Shown: in pieces, positions 19,929 to 28,106 of the stretch
How the letters are laid out: every line of letters starts with the position of its first letter
Position numbering within the stretch: position 1 is the stretch's first letter
Assembly (NCBI RefSeq): GCF_000317555.1
Contig: NC_019745.1
Coordinates: 124,001 to 188,000 of the forward strand
Source of the DNA: Gloeocapsa sp. PCC 7428
Lineage (GTDB): Bacteria > Cyanobacteriota > Cyanobacteriia > Cyanobacteriales > Chroococcidiopsidaceae
Length of the DNA stretch: 64,000 nt
Direction of reading: 5' to 3'
Made by a program: the position numbers and the translations under genes
The notes under the pieces: model-generated
Told to the model about the DNA's origin: nothing
Database searches by the model: none
Seen by the model: the letters and a program-made list of their open reading frames with translations, nothing else

Positions 19929-19992
19929 GGTAACTGGTAATAGGTAATTGGTAAATATCTTTTTTCTCATTACCCATTACCAATTACCAACC
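19929..19992. repeat. Degenerate heptad repeat (GGTAATTGG type) forming a hairpin
   Basis: Repeats of GGTAAY-TGG appear on the left, and the complementary TTACCAATTACC series on the right, around an AT-rich loop with a TTTTTT run. This is a short tandemly repeated repetitive (STRR-like) element. It lies between the convergent ileS and parA genes and the right arm runs into the parA stop. A similar element lies at 44202-44276. Confidence 0.7.
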
Positions 19993-20918
19993 TTAGTATT
20001 AACTAATTGTGTTTCCTGCTGATTACTCCCAGCTAGTTGCAGTTTCTGTAAAAACTCTTGCGTTATTTGAGTAAATGCTTTAGCCCCTGCTGATTGCGGA
20101 TTTGTCATGACAACAGGCATAAAACTATCAACTGCTTTAGCAACATTGACATCAGTTGGTATTTGAGTCTTGAAAATTTGTGCTGCGTCAAAATCCTCAT
20201 TAATTCGCTGCATCACTTGTTTGTAGTATCTGCCTGTAATTAAATTACCTGACATTGTAAAGACAATTCCCAACAATTTAATATCTAAATTCACCTCAGA
20301 TGCATGGCTTTCTTTCAGTTGAGCAATCCGTCTTTCTAATAACTGAATACCTACTATTGATAACGGCTCAGATTTTGCAGGTAGAACATAGAAATTACTC
20401 GCAGCAAGCGCACTGCGGGTCATCAAATTATAACCAGGTGCGCAGTCGAGAATAATAAAATCGTAATTTTCGAGAACTGGCTCTAAAATTTGTTTAACTA
20501 ATCTTCTTTCAAAGCGATTCCAAACTGTTTCAAAATCAAGTCGATCTACTTCAAAGGCTTCTTCATGCAGCATTTCAGAAACCACAAATTCATCGTATAG
20601 CTCGATATCACCTGGTAATAAATCTAGATTGGCAAGCTTGCACGCATTGTAGTGAATTGCTTCTTTCACACTAATCTTTGAGCGTGTTTCTGGCTGAATA
20701 GCTTGGTTGATTAAATATTTCAAAGTCCGCTTTGTTTTTCGGTATTTAGCGAAATCTGTTGGCGACATTATACTCAAAGTAGCACTAATTTGAGTATCTA
20801 AATCGAAAATAAGAACTTTTTTACCATGATCTTTGGCGAGTGAAGTCGCTAAATTGACACTTAGCGTTGTTTTTCCTACACCACCTTTCATATTTGCTGT
20901 TGCAATGATATAAGCCAT
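19977..20918 (-). CDS. ParA/Soj-type partition ATPase
   Basis: The protein has 313 residues. It shows the deviant Walker A KGGVGKTT at 11-18, the A' motif FDLDTQISAT and the Walker B region FIILDCAPG, all in the ParA/MinD superfamily arrangement. Such proteins dimerise with ATP on DNA and move cargo. It has no adjacent parB on its own strand, but a ParA/ParB-like pair lies 900 bases away across azoR on the other strand. The length is a little above a minimal ParA. It may belong to the accessory patch 20-24 kb. Cargo unknown. Confidence 0.85.
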   Translation of the reverse strand: MAYIIATANMKGGVGKTTLSVNLATSLAKDHGKKVLIFDLDTQISATLSIMSPTDFAKYRKTKRTLKYLINQAIQPETRSKISVKEAIHYNACKLANLDLLPGDIELYDEFVVSEMLHEEAFEVDRLDFETVWNRFERRLVKQILEPVLENYDFIILDCAPGYNLMTRSALAASNFYVLPAKSEPLSIVGIQLLERRIAQLKESHASEVNLDIKLLGIVFTMSGNLITGRYYKQVMQRINEDFDAAQIFKTQIPTDVNVAKAVDSFMPVVMTNPQSAGAKAFTQITQEFLQKLQLAGSNQQETQLVNTKVGNW

Positions 20919-21061
20919 TAGTAAAATCCTGGAATTAAGTTAGTGCTTAATGACATCGATTTTGCGATTTAGCTGTCTTAGGATAGACAGACACAAAAGT
21001 AGGATTAATGATAAATTTACTCGGTTGATGCTGTTAAATTATATCCAGGAATCATTGTTTT

Positions 21062-21682
21062 ATGGCGCATATTCTGCATATTGATTCTAGTCCTCGTGGT
21101 GAACGCTCTTTTTCGCGTAAACTTTCTTATGAGTTCGTTACAGCTTGGAAAAATGCCCATCCAGAGGATACACTGACTTACCGCGATTTGGGGAAAAACC
21201 CTGTACCTCATGTTGATGAAGGATGGATTGCGGCTGCATTTACACCCCCAGAAGCGCGTACCCCCGAACTCAACGCAGCAATTAAGCTTTCAGATGAACT
21301 AGTAGATGAATTTCTTGCAGCCGATCGCTACGTGTTCGGTATCCCAATGTACAACTTTAGCGTACCTTCAACTTTTAAAGCCTATATTGACCAAATTGTT
21401 CGCGTCAATCGTACTTTTGCGGTTACTGATCAAGGATACGCGGGTTTAGTTCACGGAAAGAAAATGCTCATTGTGACTGCTAGCGGTGGTAGCTACAGAT
21501 CGGGAACGCCAGCAGAACAGTATGATTACCTCAAGCCTTTCTTGCAGGCTGTGTTTGGCTTAGTTGGTATTACTGACATTACGTTTGTGCAAGCTGATAA
21601 TCTTAGCAGCGGTGATGACGCACGTCAGGAATCTTTGAACGAAGCCCATGCGATGATTGAAGAGTTAGTCGCTAACTGGTGA
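21062..21682 (+). CDS. azoR: FMN-dependent NADH-azoreductase
   Basis: This 206-residue flavodoxin-fold enzyme is in the AzoR/NQO family; it reduces quinones and azo bonds using NADH and protects against thiol stress. Marks are the N-terminal HIDSSPRGERSFSR FMN loop, FGIPMYNFSVPSTFKAYIDQI and the TASGGSYRSGTP segment. The length is normal. It sits between two ParA genes, with its promoter region shared with the minus-strand parA. It is probably an unrelated neighbour, but co-transfer with the ParA genes cannot be excluded. Confidence 0.92.
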   Translation: MAHILHIDSSPRGERSFSRKLSYEFVTAWKNAHPEDTLTYRDLGKNPVPHVDEGWIAAAFTPPEARTPELNAAIKLSDELVDEFLAADRYVFGIPMYNFSVPSTFKAYIDQIVRVNRTFAVTDQGYAGLVHGKKMLIVTASGGSYRSGTPAEQYDYLKPFLQAVFGLVGITDITFVQADNLSSGDDARQESLNEAHAMIEELVANW

Positions 21683-21826
21683 TGCGAAGCGCGATCGCAC
21701 ATCATACTTGGTGCGATCGCTTACAAAAATCCGTAATTTCCCTGACCTAGAACAAAAATATTTGTCCGAAAATCGACTTTAGAAGTTTTTTTTTACAACG
21801 TCTTGGTTTAGTCAAGGTAAAAGAAG

Positions 21827-23215
21827 TTGCCTTTTTCCCCAGAAAATTGTCGTAACGAAAGCGAAGTAGAAAGCAAGCTCATTGTACAGTATCTGCTTCC
21901 AGCATTAGGCTACTCACCAGACACTTGGTATCAAGAAGTTGCTTTTGGCAGTATTCGTTTAGACTTTCTAGCTTTCGCTACACAAGTAGTTCCGTTTGTT
22001 TTGAATGACTACTCTTCTTTAAGCGTTGTCATGGAGGCAAAGCATCCTAATCAAAACTTGAACAATCATGTGCGCCGCCTCAAGTGGTACTTAACTAGTT
22101 TAAATGTTGCTTATGGACTCCTAACTAATGGCAAACAACTGAGAATCTATCAAAGCATTGATGATAATATTCAGTTAGTATTTCAATGTTCAGGTCACGA
22201 TATTGAAAGTAGAATTGAAGAAATTCAAGCTCTTATAGGTAGAGAAAGTTTAAGAAAAAAATACACTCAAAAGAAGATAATTTCAGTTACAACTAATCCT
22301 AAGTCAGACTCTGAGAATAAGAAGCAGAATAACATGAAAGCTATTGCAATTTACCATAACAAAGGTGGTGTCGGGAAAACCACAGTTGCCGTCAATCTAG
22401 CTGCCGCACTAAGAAAAAAAGGTAAAAGGATACTCTTAATAGATTTAGATTCGCAAGCAAACACTACTTTTGCCACTGGCTTAGTTAAGTTTCAATTTGA
22501 AGAAGAGGATGACTTAAAGGAGCGAAACGTATACCACTTACTCGAATCAGGTGATTATAACTTTATTCCTGATATTGCTCGTAAATCTCATTTTTTCAAT
22601 AGTCCTGAAATTGATGTTGTTCCTTCACACATTACGTTAATTGAGCACCAAGATCAACTAAATAAAATTTTAGCAAGTAGAAGGAGGTTAGTTGTCAAAC
22701 TAAAACAAGTAGCAGATACCTATGATTTTGTCATTATCGATACACCACCATCTAGAGATTTATATGCAGAAGTAGCCTTGATTGCTGCTGACTACTTAAT
22801 AATTCCTTCAGATTTGAAACCGTTCGCTAATCAAGGTTTGCCGACTGTAAAAAAGTTTATCAAAGAGGTTAATGAATCTAGAGAAGCTGTAGGTAAGCCG
22901 CATCTAATTCTTTTAGGTGTTCTTCCCTCCAAAATTGCTACTAATTCCAAGTTTCTACAGTATACTTTTCCTAAACAGAGGAGTGTTATTCCAGAAAAAT
23001 ATGAATTACCTCTAATGGAAACAGTAATTTATGATAGGACAGCTTTATCAGAATGCACTAATCAAACTGTGCAAATAGGAGAATTAGAGATTCCTAACCC
23101 CAAATCAATCTTTGACTTTGCTGATGGTAAACCCTCTTCTAATTCTGCTCAAGTTGCTACTAGTGAATTTGAGCTTTTAGCTGGAGAAGTTTTACAAAAA
23201 ATGGAGTTGAAATGA
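21827..23215 (+). CDS. Restriction-endonuclease-like domain fused to a ParA ATPase
   Basis: This 462-residue protein has two parts. Residues about 8-112 look like the type I restriction R-subunit N-domain (HsdR_N), a PD-(D/E)XK nuclease fold: an N-terminal acidic helix, Asp46 in RLDFLAF, Glu70-Ala-Lys72 as the ExK motif, and the LLTNGKQLRIYQ strand. Residues 170-462 are a ParA ATPase with KGGVGKT at 179-185, LIDLDSQANTT and FVIIDTPPS. The catalytic residues of both halves look intact. The start is TTG. An internal ATG at 22334 could make a free ParA. It overlaps the next gene by four bases (ATGA), implying translational coupling. Confidence 0.8.
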   Translation: MPFSPENCRNESEVESKLIVQYLLPALGYSPDTWYQEVAFGSIRLDFLAFATQVVPFVLNDYSSLSVVMEAKHPNQNLNNHVRRLKWYLTSLNVAYGLLTNGKQLRIYQSIDDNIQLVFQCSGHDIESRIEEIQALIGRESLRKKYTQKKIISVTTNPKSDSENKKQNNMKAIAIYHNKGGVGKTTVAVNLAAALRKKGKRILLIDLDSQANTTFATGLVKFQFEEEDDLKERNVYHLLESGDYNFIPDIARKSHFFNSPEIDVVPSHITLIEHQDQLNKILASRRRLVVKLKQVADTYDFVIIDTPPSRDLYAEVALIAADYLIIPSDLKPFANQGLPTVKKFIKEVNESREAVGKPHLILLGVLPSKIATNSKFLQYTFPKQRSVIPEKYELPLMETVIYDRTALSECTNQTVQIGELEIPNPKSIFDFADGKPSSNSAQVATSEFELLAGEVLQKMELK

Positions 23216-23934
23216 TTTCATTTTCACTTGTAGATGTTAAAAATATCATTTCGGAAAATCCACGTTCAGATTTTTCTGAGGATACATTAGATTATTTAGC
23301 AGAAATAATTCTTAAAACAGGAGGACTGATCAAGCCATTAGTTGTGAAAGAAACAGGAGAAGACACTTATTTAGTAATTGATGGGCACTTAGAATACTAC
23401 GCTGCTGTTAAAGCTAGAGAAAAAGATCCTCGTAAAGGCGAAATGGTTAATGCCTTTGTGATTTCACCTAAAGATGAAAAACTAGTATTACAGCAAGCCG
23501 AAGCATTTCGAGAATATCAAACTGTCAATCATCCAGCAACCACAACTGAGAATAACACAACAAAATTAGAACAACGTATAACAAATATTGAATTGCGGTT
23601 AGAAAAGCACCTCAGTCAACTGCGGGAAGAGCGTACAAAAGAGAAACAAGAGTTGGAGATAAAATTAAAGGAATTTAAAGATAAAATTCCCAAGTTAATT
23701 GAACCTTTAACAGCTTTTAATACTTTAAACGCTTCTGAGTTGTTACTTATACTTCAAAATGTGGGAATATCTAGTAAAACAGCCACTAAGTTAGTTGAAG
23801 CTATACAGAAAGAACGTACAAAGAAAGAGTTTACATCTGTAGTTGAAGTTGTTAAACGAATCACAGGATTAAGCGAGAAAAGAATGCTTAGTATTATTGA
23901 CAATTTATCTCGTACTCTAGTTTATAAAGATTAA
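23212..23934 (+). CDS. ParB-like protein with coiled coil and helix-hairpin-helix tail
   Basis: The protein has 240 residues. Residues about 4-85 resemble the ParB/Srx N-domain, with the nucleotide-site-like VIDGHLEYYAAVKA at 55-68. Residues about 115-160 are a charged heptad-patterned coiled coil. Residues about 170-235 read like ComEA-type helix-hairpin-helix repeats (LNASELLLILQNVGIS, then FTSVVEVVKRITGLSEK), expected to bind DNA without sequence preference. The classical ParB helix-turn-helix seems absent. It overlaps the nuclease-ParA gene by ATGA and should be its partner. The target (a centromere-like site or foreign DNA) is not known. I do not recall this architecture as described. 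Confidence 0.7.
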   Translation: MISFSLVDVKNIISENPRSDFSEDTLDYLAEIILKTGGLIKPLVVKETGEDTYLVIDGHLEYYAAVKAREKDPRKGEMVNAFVISPKDEKLVLQQAEAFREYQTVNHPATTTENNTTKLEQRITNIELRLEKHLSQLREERTKEKQELEIKLKEFKDKIPKLIEPLTAFNTLNASELLLILQNVGISSKTATKLVEAIQKERTKKEFTSVVEVVKRITGLSEKRMLSIIDNLSRTLVYKD

Positions 23935-24125
23935 TTTGTAGTGCCAGCAGTGAAAGAAACTACAGAGCAGTTAACTATGAAATTTAAGTTAGTATGAACA
24001 GTCAGGGAATTTGAGTGTAAATTAGTAAAATTTGTATAAATATCGGGCACTTTAAAAAAGAATAAAAGCATAATTTGCTACAATTCAGACTAAAGTGTGT
24101 GTAGCAAATTAGATAGATAGCCCAG

Positions 24126-26438
24126 ATGCCGCAACGTCCACATAATAAAGTTCTACGACGCTATCAAAGACGTCGATATATGGATAGAGGGCTACATCTT
24201 TCTAGTAAAAATGCTAAAAGAAACTGGGTCGGTACTTTAATAGGAATTACAGTACTTTTGAGTGCAGGCGGTGTAGTCGCAAGTGGTGCGTGGTTGAGTT
24301 ATATTCTGTTTTTTAACCCAAATGCGATCGCATCCTTAAATCAATTCTTACCGCCGTGGGCGCAGCTACCATCGAGTCAAGAACCAACACAAACGCTGAC
24401 ACAAATTACAGCCGAGTTAAGCCGACAGGGAAAAATTGCCGGAGAACCGCTACCGTTAGAAGTTAACGCTAATTCACAACCAGCGTCTGTTATTTTACCT
24501 GTGCGATCGCAAAATCAAATTGTCGAATTACGCGTGTATCGCATTACAGACGCTAGAAACCTTCTTAATCAGCCAAGTCGTGAAGTTCACTATCAATTTA
24601 TCACTCAAGTTGATGTCACTGGACCCGAAGAATCATTTGTTGTCGCGCCTCTCATTAATCCAGAAACCGCAGATACAAGTTCAAATCGCCCGTTACCTGT
24701 AACCGAATTGCGTCGGTTCGACAATACCACCCCAACTCAAGGAATGTGGTTCTATCTTTGGGGACAACGACAACGAGGACACGCGATCGCTTACGGTCAA
24801 ATCGTCCACTACAACCCCGATCGCTCGTATCTGAGTTTAATGTTACCTTGGACAAGTCCGACTCAACCGCAATGGCAACAAGCGATCGCCGGAGGTTCTC
24901 CAGAATTAGTTATCGATCAAAGTGTTGATTTAGAACCACGATTGCAAGTTTATCAAGTTAAATCCGCAAATTTCATCTTCGATCCACTGCAACTAGAACC
25001 CATTTCCATCGCTGAACCAGCATTAGACAGTCGCGATTATCAAAATGCATTACTAATTGCGCAAAGTGGATTGTGGACACCCGCCGAGAAATGGTTGCAG
25101 TTTATTAAACAACAACGCCAAAAGCGTCAAGCGTGGTCAAGCGCAGCACAAGCACAACTCGATTTTATTCGACTACACGCCAAAAAAGCTCAAAAGCAAG
25201 CAAATCAAACTTGGGCAAGCCCTAGCCAACAAGTACTAACTTTGTTAATCGATGGACGTTGGGGAGAGGCGTTAAAAGTGTTTCAAGCTTCACCAACGAA
25301 TACACAAGAAATCGCCACACTCCTAGAAACGGATAATGGACGAATAGGAAATCGCGTCGAAGTTGCGTTACGTGTTAACCCTAATCGTACCGAAGTCAAA
25401 GCTTGGGGGGCGCTTCTCAAAGGCGCACAAGAAAGTAGAAGAAGCGCGATCGCCTGGTTAAAACAGCAACCACAAACAACTGCTGCTGATGTTGCTTATA
25501 TTCAAAGGTTCCTCAAACGTTTAGAAGGTGACTTTTCATCAAATAAAGTGACAACTTCTCACCTTAGTCGCTTTGTTGGTACAGCACAACAAATGACAAA
25601 AGTCAATCCTGCGCAATGGCTGCAAATCGATCAAACACCCTTACGAGTCACAAAAGAGCAAACATGGTATCAAATTCAACTTCATACTTATCACGACGGT
25701 AACACTTGGCAACACGCACCATTTAAGCTAGCACCATCAAAAACCGCAGCCCAATATTGGCAACAATTAGGTTTAAACTCAGATGCTGAAGTTCAAATCG
25801 TTTCCTGGCTACCAGGGGGACATCAGCAAATTGATCTCGCTGTTGTCAAAGCTGTGCAATTACAAGGTAGTACGCTGAAGCTATTAGCCGTATCGGATGC
25901 ATTTCCTTTATTCGATTCAGCCGCACGACAATTAGCACTTACGAAAACAACACTACAGTGGTTGCAACCGGAAACGATCGCTTTATCAGATTTAACACAA
26001 CAACCGCAGCCTATTGAAGTTGCAGAAATCTTACCTAAACTGTGGCAGGAGTTGCAACGCCGCACACCAAATCCGCAAAAGTCTGTCCCGAATATAGAGA
26101 AAATGCTACAGCAACTCGGAGAGTTACCCGTACAGTTAATCGACTTAACTGGTGATGGTACAGCAGAAGTGATAATGACAATCTCCCCACAGGAAATTGC
26201 GGCTGTTCATAATTTTGAGCCTAGCTTACTGCAAACGCAAAACAACGATTCGCGATCGCACACAATTATTTTTTCAGCTACTGGAAAGATAATTTACAAC
26301 GAGTTTAGCGGGGCTTCTGGACAGACTATGATTGCGATCGCCGAACTTGAAGAGGATCAACTTCCAGCATTACTCGTCGCTACTGGCAAAAACTATAACT
26401 TTAAACGCTGGTCTACTCAACACCAACGCTTCAATTAA
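24126..26438 (+). CDS. Large single-pass membrane protein of unknown function
   Basis: The protein has 770 residues. A very basic N-terminus (RRYQRRRYMDR) precedes one hydrophobic helix (about 36-62), giving a type II topology with a large exported or thylakoid-lumenal domain. The remainder is polar with many Gln and Thr, repeated LQVYQVK/LRVYRIT-like strands, and a final segment LTGDGTAEVIMT reminiscent of a calcium-binding FG-GAP loop. I recognise no enzyme motif. It looks like a conserved cyanobacterial hypothetical, but that is only an impression. The start ATG has no strong ribosome site. An insertion sequence sits directly downstream. Confidence 0.6.
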   Translation: MPQRPHNKVLRRYQRRRYMDRGLHLSSKNAKRNWVGTLIGITVLLSAGGVVASGAWLSYILFFNPNAIASLNQFLPPWAQLPSSQEPTQTLTQITAELSRQGKIAGEPLPLEVNANSQPASVILPVRSQNQIVELRVYRITDARNLLNQPSREVHYQFITQVDVTGPEESFVVAPLINPETADTSSNRPLPVTELRRFDNTTPTQGMWFYLWGQRQRGHAIAYGQIVHYNPDRSYLSLMLPWTSPTQPQWQQAIAGGSPELVIDQSVDLEPRLQVYQVKSANFIFDPLQLEPISIAEPALDSRDYQNALLIAQSGLWTPAEKWLQFIKQQRQKRQAWSSAAQAQLDFIRLHAKKAQKQANQTWASPSQQVLTLLIDGRWGEALKVFQASPTNTQEIATLLETDNGRIGNRVEVALRVNPNRTEVKAWGALLKGAQESRRSAIAWLKQQPQTTAADVAYIQRFLKRLEGDFSSNKVTTSHLSRFVGTAQQMTKVNPAQWLQIDQTPLRVTKEQTWYQIQLHTYHDGNTWQHAPFKLAPSKTAAQYWQQLGLNSDAEVQIVSWLPGGHQQIDLAVVKAVQLQGSTLKLLAVSDAFPLFDSAARQLALTKTTLQWLQPETIALSDLTQQPQPIEVAEILPKLWQELQRRTPNPQKSVPNIEKMLQQLGELPVQLIDLTGDGTAEVIMTISPQEIAAVHNFEPSLLQTQNNDSRSHTIIFSATGKIIYNEFSGASGQTMIAIAELEEDQLPALLVATGKNYNFKRWSTQHQRFN

Positions 26439-26459
26439 ATAAATACTAAGCTTAAAGTC

Positions 26460-26471
26460 CCCCAATATTGG
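26460..26471. repeat. Left target-site duplication of the insertion sequence
   Basis: CCCCAATATTGG lies immediately before the left IS end (CAGGGCTGTTTCA) and is repeated exactly at 27633-27644. Rejoining the flanks gives CCCCCAATATTGGGGG, a perfect 16-bp palindrome, as the original site. Confidence 0.75.
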
Positions 26472-27632
26472 CAGGGCTGTTTCATTGTAGAGAGAGAAAG
26501 ACCTGCTCAAACTGGTTGGCAAGCTGGCGTTTCGCTGAGGCAATGGAATGAAAGCCCAAGCGTCTTGCCAAGGTGATGAAAAAGGTCCGCACGATTGACC
26601 AGTTGGCAGCAGCGCGCTTATCGAGGTAGGGTGCATCATCTTCACCCAGCGAGACATCCTTGATCCAATGCAAGCGATTCTCAATCCCCCAGTGCCCCTG
26701 CACCAGTTGAGCAAAGCCGTGCGCACAGGTGATCAAACTACTGATGTAATACTGCCGCTCGCAAAAGGGCTGCTGCGCTCGGGTGCCCGAGCGTTCGACG
26801 ACAATCAGCGACGCGAGTCCGCTCCAGTGCGATTGGAGCGCTTGCGACGGGCGATAGACCTGAACCCGACGATGCACGGTGCGACCATGACTGTGCTGTG
26901 TGTAGTCGTAGCAACTCCAGGGGTGACCCTGCTGCCAAGCTTGCTCAATCGCCTGGTACAGGTACGGTTGGTTCGCCTTGGCGCACACCAGATAGTCATC
27001 TCCCCGCTCGATGATTTGCGCTAAGGTTTTTTTTGACAGTGCAGTGCGTCCATCGTGACCACGACCCCATCAAGTGCCAGCGTTTTGAGCAACTGCTGCA
27101 CCACGGTTTGTTCACTGGTGTTGTGATTGTCCATCGCCTGCATCTGATAGACAAAGCCGCACTCGTGGCTGAAGAGCGAAACCACACTGACAAACGCTTG
27201 AGTGTTTTGGTGGCAGTCGCTGACCGTACTTTTGATGCTTTTGCCGTCAATGGCAACAACCGCAGCCGGATCGAGCGGGACAAACTGCTTTGCCCACTGC
27301 GAAAACACCGCCGCAAACTCAGCAAAATCAAGCTGCATCATCACCCGCCGCAGGGTGGAATAGGAGGGAAATTCCACTTCATCACTCAATCCGAGTCGCG
27401 CTCGCAGGGCATCGCCATAGTGCTTGATGAACTCAGACAAAGGACGATAGCCCCAGTAGCCGAGCATCGTTCCCATCAGAATAATCAGCAGCACCAGCGA
27501 GAGCGGGTGACGTTTGCCTCGCGGGGCGCGGGGGTCAGCAACAGTGTTCAGCAATGCCAGCAGTTCCATGTCGAGCTTGCCATGTGGTCAACCTCACTCT
27601 AATTTTTCTCCATGCACTTTGAAACAGCCCTG
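26472..27632 (-). mobile_element. ISAs1-family insertion sequence, 1161 bp
   Basis: It is bounded by inverted repeats beginning CAGGGCTGTTTCA (left) and ending TGAAACAGCCCTG-like (right), and flanked by a 12-bp direct duplication. One transposase is encoded on the minus strand but in two frames. The termini match the CAGGGCTG ends that I associate with the ISAs1 family. The conserved ends and duplication suggest a recent insertion. It lies in a non-coding palindrome between two convergent genes, so it broke no gene. Confidence 0.85.
26482..27569 (-). pseudogene. ISAs1-family DDE transposase, split by a frame change
   Basis: The N-terminal frame (27569-27021, 182 codons) has VADPRAPRGKRHPL and the first Asp in AIDGKSIK and the second in VTMDALHCQ. 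The C-terminal frame (26988-26482 and its 5' extension) has IENRLHWIKDVSLGED with the Glu. The join is at eight consecutive A residues (27028-27035); shifting one base back gives QKK-T-L-A-Q-I-I-E-R-G-D-D-Y, so a single-base change or -1 slippage restores one protein of about 362 residues. Intact ISAs1 transposases are usually a single frame, so a disabling indel is likely; programmed slippage is possible. Confidence 0.8.
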
Positions 27633-27644
27633 CCCCAATATTGG
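27633..27644. repeat. Right target-site duplication of the insertion sequence
   Basis: CCCCAATATTGG follows the right IS end directly and matches 26460-26471. The GGG after it completes the pre-insertion palindrome. Confidence 0.75.
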
Positions 27645-27673
27645 GGGATTTATGAGGCATTTTACTCACTGCT

Positions 27674-27916
27674 TTACTTCATTGATACTTCTTCAGCAGT
27701 GGTACGTTGTTTTTTTATCGCCTGCAACTGCTGCAACAGTGATTCTACTTCAGCTTCCAAATGCAGAAATTTAACTTGTACACCAGCTGCATACAAAGAT
27801 TTTTGTGACTCGTTCCAAGGCGATCGCGCTGTCGATGTGCCAGAAACAGTAGTCATTGCTTGGTCGTTATCCGCCAAAGTGGAGGAAGGAGACATAGTAG
27901 CTGAACAGATTCCCAT
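27674..27916 (-). CDS. Small cyanobacterial hypothetical protein
   Basis: The protein is up to 80 residues. The C-terminal half (RSPWNESQKSLYAAGVQVKF, then LEAEVESLLQQLQAI) has an amphipathic, coiled-coil-like pattern and looks like a conserved protein; the N-terminal 20 residues are less convincing. Alternative in-frame ATG starts exist at 27895 and 27856, none with a ribosome site. Before the IS inserted, this gene and the 770-residue unknown were convergent, with the CCCCCAATATTGGGGG palindrome between them. No function can be given. Confidence 0.55.
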   Translation of the reverse strand: MGICSATMSPSSTLADNDQAMTTVSGTSTARSPWNESQKSLYAAGVQVKFLHLEAEVESLLQQLQAIKKQRTTAEEVSMK

Positions 27917-28106
27917 CGTTATATTAAATAGTTATTTTTGCCTACTCACACCAAAATGTTATTGTAACTCTATCTGGAAGCATAGTTGTATTAAATGTGT
28001 CGATTTTATAACTGGCTAGGTGCTGTACCCGATGATAGTTCCCTTGTCACAGTAAACTAAGTAATACAACCTGAAGATCTATGAATATCGCTTTTAAATA
28101 CAAAAA

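Noticed and set aside
21683-21826. A parS-like centromere before the nuclease-ParA gene
   Set aside because: Only two HIP1 palindromes (GCGATCGC) are present, and these occur all over the genome, so they are not evidence of a binding array.
27033-27602. 189-codon plus-strand frame inside the insertion sequence
   Set aside because: It is antisense to the transposase N-terminal half, with no motif of its own.
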